A stretch of 29,078 bases of DNA from CAZHOV01 sp964534315. GTDB taxonomy: Bacteria; Bacteroidota; Bacteroidia; Chitinophagales; Saprospiraceae. Position 1 is the stretch's first letter, and the number at the start of each line of letters is the position of its first letter. The notes under the pieces were generated by a model. It was given only the letters and a program-made list of their open reading frames with translations, did no database searches and had not been told where the DNA came from. Shown in pieces: positions 24,782 to 29,078 of the stretch. Location: NCBI GenBank assembly GCA_964534315.1, contig CAZHOV010000065.1:1-29078 (forward strand), given 5' to 3'. The position numbers were made by a program, and so were the translations under genes.

Positions 24782-24916
24782 TACCTTTGCACCTTTGCAC
24801 CGCTGAACCCCCTTGTACCGTTGTACCGCTATACCCTTGCACCGCTGAACCGTTATACCGCGGAACCCTTGTACCGTTGCACCGCTATACCATTTAACCG
24901 TTTTTTCGTACCTTTG
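24782..24916 (+). repeat. 8-bp-period degenerate array (NACCSYTN)
   Basis: Sixteen or so units such as TACCTTTG, CACCGCTG, AACCGTTA, TACCGCTA, mostly in perfect 8-base phase. The unit TACCTTTG at both ends equals the Bacteroidota -7 promoter consensus. The 18-base string at 24839-24856 recurs at 53-70. Confidence 0.85.
24909..24916 (+). promoter_or_regulatory. Candidate -7 box upstream of the DUF4920 gene
   Basis: TACCTTTG fits TAnnTTTG. If used, transcription would start at about 24923, exactly where the 160-bp fold-back element begins, placing the hairpin in the 5' leader of the lipoprotein mRNA. It is also the last unit of the 8-bp array, so it may be coincidental. Confidence 0.35.
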
Positions 24917-24923
24917 TATTGAA

Positions 24924-25083
24924 TGCACTGTAACCTAAATTACTTAATTTTTTGACCATGTCTTTTACATCAACTCTTCGTTGCGTACTCGCCTTGATAG
25001 CTAAGGCTATCAGGCTCCGCCGCGTCTCGATTTGATGTAAAATCCATTGCCCAAAATTGTTAACTAATTTAGATTACAGTGCA
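24924..25083. mobile_element. 160-bp imperfect inverted repeat (MITE-like fold-back)
   Basis: Two 78-base arms (24924-25001 and 25006-25083) around a TAAG loop. The ends TGCACTGTAA/TTACAGTGCA, CTAAATTA/TAATTTAG, the TTTTACATCAA/TTGATGTAAAA block and the TGATAGC/GCTATCA apex are conserved; the middle has diverged. No open frame and no clear target-site duplication. Probably a non-autonomous fold-back element or long leader hairpin. Confidence 0.7.
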
Positions 25084-25113
25084 TCTAAATTTTTAACCAA
25101 AAGAACTATTCAC

Positions 25114-25686
25114 ATGTTAAAGAACATTTTAATTATTGCTGTTGCCCTCATGGCACTGATAGCTTGTAATACAACACCTGCTGACAACGCAGAAACTGCT
25201 GGTCAGGAAGATACTGCTCAGCACGATCATGAAGGACACGATCATGGAGATGATACCGCTGCTCAAGGAGATGGTAAACATTTTGGGGAAACCATTACCG
25301 AAGATGGCGCTATTTCCTACGAAGCCATGCTTACCAAAATGGGAGAAGCCGACTCTATCCCCGCCAAAGTAGTTGGAAAAGTTTCAGCGGTCTGCCAGGC
25401 TAAAGGCTGCTGGATGAATATCGTCTCCGAAGATTCGGATCAGCCTCAGGAAATGTTTGTCCAATTCAAGGATTATGGCTTTTTCATGCCAAAAGATATC
25501 GCCGGCAGAAAAGTCATCATGGATGGATATGCCTACCGCGATGTCACCTCTGTTGAAGACCTAAAACACTTCGCTCAGGATGAAGGCAAATCACAGGAAG
25601 AAATCGACGCCATCACCGAACCAGTTGAAGAATTGAAGTTTTTGGCTTCCGGAGTAATTCTATTAGATGAAGAAGAAATGAAGTAA
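25114..25686 (+). CDS. DUF4920 lipoprotein with His/Asp-rich linker
   Basis: A 190-residue lipoprotein. I place the start at the ATG at 25114, because it gives a clean signal peptide with lipobox LIAC (C18); the frame is open upstream to a TTG at 25057 but that would lie inside a repeat. Residues 36-47 form a HDHEGHDHGDD-type linker likely to bind metal ions. The domain (about 55-190) has the DUF4920 hallmark VCQAKGCWM (C94, C99). Function of the family is not known; a periplasmic metal or redox role is a guess from the paired cysteines and histidines. A hairpin follows the gene. Confidence 0.82.
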   Translation: MLKNILIIAVALMALIACNTTPADNAETAGQEDTAQHDHEGHDHGDDTAAQGDGKHFGETITEDGAISYEAMLTKMGEADSIPAKVVGKVSAVCQAKGCWMNIVSEDSDQPQEMFVQFKDYGFFMPKDIAGRKVIMDGYAYRDVTSVEDLKHFAQDEGKSQEEIDAITEPVEELKFLASGVILLDEEEMK

Positions 25687-25700
25687 AAGCTAACCGCAAT

Positions 25701-25735
25701 CCGTGAACAGTGATCTGATACATCGCTGTTCACGG
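25701..25735 (+). terminator. Hairpin after the DUF4920 gene
   Basis: CCGTGAACAG and CTGTTCACGG pair, extended by GAT/ATC after one mismatch, around a short loop. There is no following T-run, so it may protect the transcript's 3' end rather than terminate. From here to 25934 I see no gene. Confidence 0.5.
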
Positions 25736-25934
25736 TTGTCGAAACTAAAATCTTCAGCATTTATAGTACCTTTTTGCCTTCCATTACCCTTTCATTTGCC
25801 TTTTTCAAATCATATTTAGTCTGATAGACTTATTTCACTCCCTTAGCTAAGAGATAAACTTAGTCAAAAATAACTCCAAACCTTAATGCAAAAAAGTCTC
25901 ACCCCGAACACTTTATTAGTTAAAAAAAATTAAT

Positions 25935-26105
25935 TTGAATAATATTCAGAAAATCAATGGATTAAATCATGACTTTTTGCCTCGTCTTACGTTTAAATGG
26001 ATAGGAACAATTTTGGCAGTGTTATTGTATTTATTTATACGACTTTCCTTTTTAAAGGAAAAGCAGTATTTTAAAAGCGAAAGGGAATCTCAAGCAGAAG
26101 TATGA
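25935..26105 (+). CDS. Possible 56-residue membrane protein, TTG start
   Basis: A short frame reading NNIQKINGLNHDFLPRL, then one hydrophobic segment (GTILAVLLYLFI), then a charged tail ending QAEV. Its stop overlaps the ATG of the HD gene in ATGA, a typical coupling arrangement. There is no ATG in frame; TTG at 25935 is the likeliest start and the frame is closed by TAG at 25917. The single predicted helix and coupling suggest a small membrane partner of the HD protein. No family recognised; it may be a chance frame. Confidence 0.4.
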   Translation: MNNIQKINGLNHDFLPRLTFKWIGTILAVLLYLFIRLSFLKEKQYFKSERESQAEV

Positions 26106-26689
26106 ATTATAAAGGAGCAAAAAACTACATCTTGGATAGGTTAAAAAAAGAACTCTCTGATGATCTATACTATCATGGATTACACCACACGTTGGATGTC
26201 CTGAGAGTCACTGAGCAGCTTTGTCAAGAAGAAAATATCCCACAACACGAACAAACCCTCTTAAAAACAGCAGCTTTATACCATGATTCTGGCTTTATCA
26301 AAAGCAATAAAAATCACGAAATGCACGGCTGTGAAATCGCTAGAGATTCGCTTCCCCAATTTGGCTATACCGACAAAGACATCAAACGCATTTGCGGAAT
26401 GATCATGGCCACCCGTATCCCGCAAAGCCCCCAAAATAAACTGGAACAAATTCTTTGTGATGCCGACCTCGACTACCTCGGCCGTAATGATTTTTTTGAA
26501 ATTGGCGGAACCCTCTTCCAAGAACTCAAAGCCTACAACGTTCTCCAAACCGAAGAAGCCTGGAATCGCCTGCAACTTACCTTTTTAGAAGCCCACAACT
26601 TTTTCACCCTAACCAGTAAAAAGAAAAGAGAAACCAAAAAAACGGAACATCTGGAAAAGATCCGTGGAATTGTACAAACGTATAGTTAA
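26102..26689 (+). CDS. HD-domain phosphohydrolase
   Basis: A 195-residue cytoplasmic protein of the HD superfamily. Metal ligands are visible: H28/H29 in YHGLHHTLDV, the H61-D62 pair in AALYHDSGF, H72 and H75, and D120/D122 in CDADLDYLG. Such proteins are metal-dependent phosphohydrolases acting on nucleotides or cyclic nucleotides; the TxDVxxV(T) start is common in Bacteroidota members often found beside cyclase or sensor genes. The substrate is not evident. The ATG overlaps the stop of a tiny membrane ORF (ATGA). A lysine-rich tail follows the domain. Confidence 0.82.
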   Translation: MNYKGAKNYILDRLKKELSDDLYYHGLHHTLDVLRVTEQLCQEENIPQHEQTLLKTAALYHDSGFIKSNKNHEMHGCEIARDSLPQFGYTDKDIKRICGMIMATRIPQSPQNKLEQILCDADLDYLGRNDFFEIGGTLFQELKAYNVLQTEEAWNRLQLTFLEAHNFFTLTSKKKRETKKTEHLEKIRGIVQTYS

Positions 26690-26694
26690 AAAAG

Positions 26695-26772
26695 GCAGCC
26701 CCGTTATTCTCTCACTAGTTTTACGCAAAATTTATGAATGATCGGATCTTTATCAATCATAAGTGGGGCTGC
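26695..26772 (-). terminator. Structured terminator-like element oriented to the minus strand
   Basis: GCAGCCCC (26695-26702) pairs with GGGGCTGC (26765-26772). On the minus strand the second arm is followed by CTTTTTTTAAC, the usual terminator layout. Inside is another hairpin (ATCATTCATAA with TTATGATTGAT, one mismatch). It lies about 50 bp after the stop of the small minus-strand frame described next, which it would serve; it may also limit antisense reading into the HD gene. Confidence 0.5.
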
Positions 26773-26823
26773 TGATAATTATGTTTTCAAACAATAATTA
26801 AACCAAAACTAACTTTATCCTTA

Positions 26824-27025
26824 TTAATCATCAATTTTTTTAGGTGAATCCAGGTGTTGATTCGCCAAAAGCAAGTATCTTTTCTTTAAACGCCGCTTTT
26901 TTATTTTATTGATATCGGCCTTGGGGTTTAACGATTCCTTAACGTATTGATGAAAAGCTAGTTCTGTTGATTTTTGTATGTTGAATAGATCAAAACTTTT
27001 TTGCTTCCGGTTTTTTCTTTTTCAT
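26824..27025 (-). pseudogene. Small basic-protein gene with a disrupted frame
   Basis: From an ATG at 27025 the frame reads MKKKKPEAKKF and stops. The adjacent frame, open from 27021 to 26824, reads SFDLFNIQKSTELAFHQYVK, then KESLNPKADINKIKKRRLKK, RYLLLANQHLDSPKKIDD and stop. The frames join if one base is dropped from the six-T run at 26997-27002 (AAAAAA in sense). The intact product would be about 66 residues, very basic and helical. A terminator-like hairpin lies just downstream on the same strand. This may be a pseudogene, a sequencing error in a homopolymer, or a programmed shift. No family recognised. The rest of the gap 26690-27120 shows AT-rich sequence only. Confidence 0.45.
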
Positions 27026-27120
27026 TCAATAAAAAAAACAATCCGTATCTAAACCGTTTATATATAATTAATGGAAATTTTTTGTTAAGTAACAATCTTC
27101 TATTTCGTTGATCGGTACTT

Positions 27121-28182
27121 ATGAAAACTAGATTACAAATGAACGCTTCAGTATCCCTCTTCTTAATCTTCTTTGTGGCCTACAGCTGCAACCAGTCGCC
27201 AGAAATGAGCGCCAGTCTATTCCATTTGGACAATACCAGCTCTTCAAAAATAAAAGGACTCAACTTTGTCGCTCCTCCAGATCCATTCCCCAATAATCCC
27301 ATGAAACCGGTCATCGGAGCAAAGGCTGACTGGATCGCCGTAATCCCCTACGCCTATTCGAGAAAAGGTAACACCTTTGTCAAATTCAATTCTAAATGGC
27401 AATGGTGGGGGGAAACACCCGGCGGCGCCGAAAAAACCATTCAACTCGCCAAACAAGAAGGCCTTAAAGTCATGCTGAAACCGCAAGTTTATGTGCCGGG
27501 AAGCTGGCCGGGAGGTATTGACTTCGAAACCGAAGAACAATGGAAAACCTGGGAAAAAGACTACCTTAACTACCTTGCCCCTTTTCTCGAAATGGCTGTC
27601 CAATACGAAGTCGAGATGTTTTGTATCGGCACTGAATTCAAAATTTCTACAGCTAAACGATCGGCTTTCTGGAAACAGTTGATCCGTGACATCAGAAAAC
27701 AGTACAACGGCCAACTCACTTACGCCGCTAATTGGGATGAATTTGAAGACATCGGCTTTTGGAATGAGTTGGACTTTATCGGCGTAGATGCTTATTTCCC
27801 CCTTTCTGACGACCCTACCCCCGGAGTGGAAACGCTGGTCGAAAATTGGAAACCCTGGAAAATACACATCGAAAAAATACAACGCCAATTCAATAAGCCT
27901 ATCCTTTTTACAGAATATGGCTACCTTAGCGTGGATCATTGCGCATCAAGAACGTGGGAACTGGAACCCTTGGTCAAACAGCTTCCTATTAACCAACAAG
28001 CGCAGAGCAATGCGATCGAAGGGCTCTTTCAGACATTCTGGAGCGAACCCTATTGGGCAGGAGGGTTCCTGTGGAAATGGTTCCCAAATATGCAAGGACA
28101 CGAAGGGTATCTAGAACGGGATTATACCCCGCAAGGCAAAAAAGCTGAAGAAGTGCTAAAAAAATGGTTCTCAAAAGACTGA
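27121..28182 (+). CDS. GH113-like glycoside hydrolase lipoprotein
   Basis: A 353-residue TIM-barrel enzyme with a lipoprotein signal (lipobox VAYSC, C23). The order of conserved blocks fits the GH113 / glycoside hydrolase TIM-barrel-like group: KPQVYVPGSWPGGIDF, then FCIGTEF with proposed acid/base E172, YAANWDEF, LDFIGVDAYFPL, and FTEYGYLS with proposed nucleophile E265, ending GGFLWKWFPN. Known GH113 members are beta-mannanases; many Bacteroidota members are uncharacterised. The enzyme would act outside the inner membrane. It is followed 35 bp later by two small lipoproteins on the same strand, so it may be part of their operon. Substrate uncertain. Confidence 0.8.
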   Translation: MKTRLQMNASVSLFLIFFVAYSCNQSPEMSASLFHLDNTSSSKIKGLNFVAPPDPFPNNPMKPVIGAKADWIAVIPYAYSRKGNTFVKFNSKWQWWGETPGGAEKTIQLAKQEGLKVMLKPQVYVPGSWPGGIDFETEEQWKTWEKDYLNYLAPFLEMAVQYEVEMFCIGTEFKISTAKRSAFWKQLIRDIRKQYNGQLTYAANWDEFEDIGFWNELDFIGVDAYFPLSDDPTPGVETLVENWKPWKIHIEKIQRQFNKPILFTEYGYLSVDHCASRTWELEPLVKQLPINQQAQSNAIEGLFQTFWSEPYWAGGFLWKWFPNMQGHEGYLERDYTPQGKKAEEVLKKWFSKD

Positions 28183-28217
28183 TATATTTTAAACCCATTG
28201 TCAAAGAAATACCTTGA

Positions 28218-28580
28218 ATGACTCTTAGATTACTGTTTCTGGTTACCGTTCTGTTTATCCTACAAGGATGCATTGACCGGTATGACTATCAACAACAAGC
28301 AAAAAAAACCTGCACCTGCATGAAACCCATTTTCAGCTTTGATAAGCTCACACAAATGGCAATCATGGCCGAAGATACTGCAGCCCTTAACAAACTGGCA
28401 GCAAACCTGGAAAATATCGAGCAGGAAAGCAATCGATGCATGGAAGAATTGGGAAGGCTAATCGATGGATTTAGTGAAACCCAAAAAGTAAAACTCTGGA
28501 CTGCTTGCACGGAGGAATGCCCCGGTATCGTCTCTCAAATACGTGCGCGACTCGACACCACGTTCTATAAACGAAAATAA
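28218..28580 (+). CDS. Small cysteine-containing lipoprotein (copy 1)
   Basis: A 120-residue lipoprotein (lipobox LQGC, C18). The mature part is helical with cysteines at 32 and 34 (TCTCMKP), 74, 97 and 101. The next gene encodes a diverged paralog with the same CTCxxP motif and the same 40-residue distance to the next cysteine, so disulfide positions seem conserved. No known family. It is 35 bp after the GH113-like gene and 10 bp before its paralog, consistent with one operon. Role unknown. Confidence 0.75.
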   Translation: MTLRLLFLVTVLFILQGCIDRYDYQQQAKKTCTCMKPIFSFDKLTQMAIMAEDTAALNKLAANLENIEQESNRCMEELGRLIDGFSETQKVKLWTACTEECPGIVSQIRARLDTTFYKRK

Positions 28581-28590
28581 TCGTCAACCC

Positions 28591-29001
28591 ATGAAGTCAT
28601 TAACAACCTTTGCACTCCTGCTACCATTCCTCCTCTTGGCTTGCCAAAATAGCGAGCAACAAAATACCGACACTCCCAACAGCGAAAACTCTAACCGAAC
28701 TGCCGACTACCCAAAAATTGCCAAAGAAATTTGCACCTGTGCCCAACCCTCCATCGAGCTCCACCAACAACTTCTCGACTTCCAACGTAAAAGAAATAAA
28801 AAAGCCATTCTGGAATTAATACCCAAAGCTGAACAAACAGCCCTGGAAACTATCGAATGCAGCCAAAACAGCCGGAAGGTCAAACAAACTCCTGATCTGA
28901 ATGAGGAAGCACTTGACAAAGCACTACGAAGTAATTGTAGCAACCTCCCGGTTATGCTTAGAGAAGAGTTGGTGCTTAAGTTAGTTAGCAATGGGCAATG
29001 A
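28591..29001 (+). CDS. Small cysteine-containing lipoprotein (copy 2), 3' end in heptamer repeat
   Basis: A 136-residue lipoprotein. The ATG at 28591 gives a proper signal and lipobox LLLAC (C18); the frame extends upstream to a GTG at 28543 that overlaps the previous gene and is unlikely. After a Ser/Asn/Thr linker come cysteines 48 and 50 (ICTCAQP), 90 and 106, matching copy 1 in the C-x-C then +40 C pattern. The last codons (SNGQ and stop) are supplied by the GCAATGR heptamer array, so the natural C-terminus may have been replaced. Function unknown. Confidence 0.72.
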   Translation: MKSLTTFALLLPFLLLACQNSEQQNTDTPNSENSNRTADYPKIAKEICTCAQPSIELHQQLLDFQRKRNKKAILELIPKAEQTALETIECSQNSRKVKQTPDLNEEALDKALRSNCSNLPVMLREELVLKLVSNGQ

Positions 29002-29078
29002 GCAATGAGCAATGGGCAATGAGCAATGAGCAATGGGCAATGGGCAATGGGCAATGGGCAATGGGCAATGGGCAATGG
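28988..29078 (+). repeat. GCAATGR heptamer tandem array
   Basis: Thirteen exact-phase 7-bp units, GCAATGG or GCAATGA, running off the end of the window. The last seven are all GCAATGG, the first six mix both forms. Single or decayed units of the same word occur at 16757-16785 and 19882-19925. Reading frames crossing the array on the minus strand are artefacts. Confidence 0.97.

Noticed and set aside
24471..24928. Frames crossing the tRNA and the ACC-repeat array, including one with an AYGIRTRDLLTASQT ending
   Set aside because: The apparent protein is the reverse reading of the tRNA and low-complexity repeat, a common false annotation.
25057..25113. Upstream extension of the DUF4920 frame to a TTG
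   Set aside because: The internal ATG gives a standard lipoprotein signal, and the extension lies in the fold-back element.
28707..29075. Minus-strand frame rich in PIAHCPLL-type repeats
   Set aside because: It is a translation of the heptamer array and runs antisense to the lipoprotein gene.

Overview
The window looks like a chromosomal segment of a Bacteroidota bacterium, most likely of the Saprospiria (Lewinella/Saprospira-like) type. The reasons are Bacteroidota-style promoter boxes (TAnnTTTG), absent Shine-Dalgarno sequences, many LPxxC-like lipoproteins, families typical of the phylum (DUF4920, DUF4174, DUF3137, GH65 plus MFS maltose loci), and intergenic spaces filled with degenerate short-word repeats. 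The phylum is fairly secure; the class is an inference.

Region 1 (72-11370, all minus strand) is a maltodextrin-utilisation locus. Read in the direction of transcription it encodes beta-phosphoglucomutase, a GH65 disaccharide phosphorylase (probably maltose phosphorylase), two GH13 lipoproteins, an MFS sugar transporter with an unusual periplasmic insertion, and a SusA-like secreted GH13 enzyme. The three exported amylases would cut starch or maltodextrins, the transporter would import maltose, and the two cytoplasmic enzymes would convert it to glucose plus glucose 6-phosphate. No SusC/SusD pair or regulator lies inside the window. Two nearly identical 45-bp palindromic elements sit just after two of the stop codons.

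Region 2 (11371-16530) holds a DUF4174 protein, an FKBP-ravA-viaA operon (MoxR AAA+ ATPase with its VWA partner), and a divergent PagL-like outer-membrane lipid A deacylase. Region 3 (16531-18985) holds two paralogous HTH-S24 (LexA/CI-like) repressors and a GNAT acetyltransferase.

Region 4 (19114-22224) pairs a ParA ATPase with a downstream C-terminal ribbon-helix-helix protein and a DUF3137 membrane protein. The 900-bp spacer between parA and the RHH gene contains a 180-bp tandem duplication and a ~200-bp multi-hairpin element. This is the most unusual part of the window.

Region 5 (22225-29078) holds a TraB/GumN protein, an NmrA-like oxidoreductase, tRNA-Ala(GGC), an 8-bp-period repeat array, a 160-bp fold-back element, a DUF4920 lipoprotein, a tiny membrane ORF coupled to an HD phosphohydrolase, a small frame-disrupted gene on the minus strand, a GH113-like lipoprotein, and two paralogous cysteine-containing lipoproteins. 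The last of these runs into a 13-unit heptamer array at the window edge.
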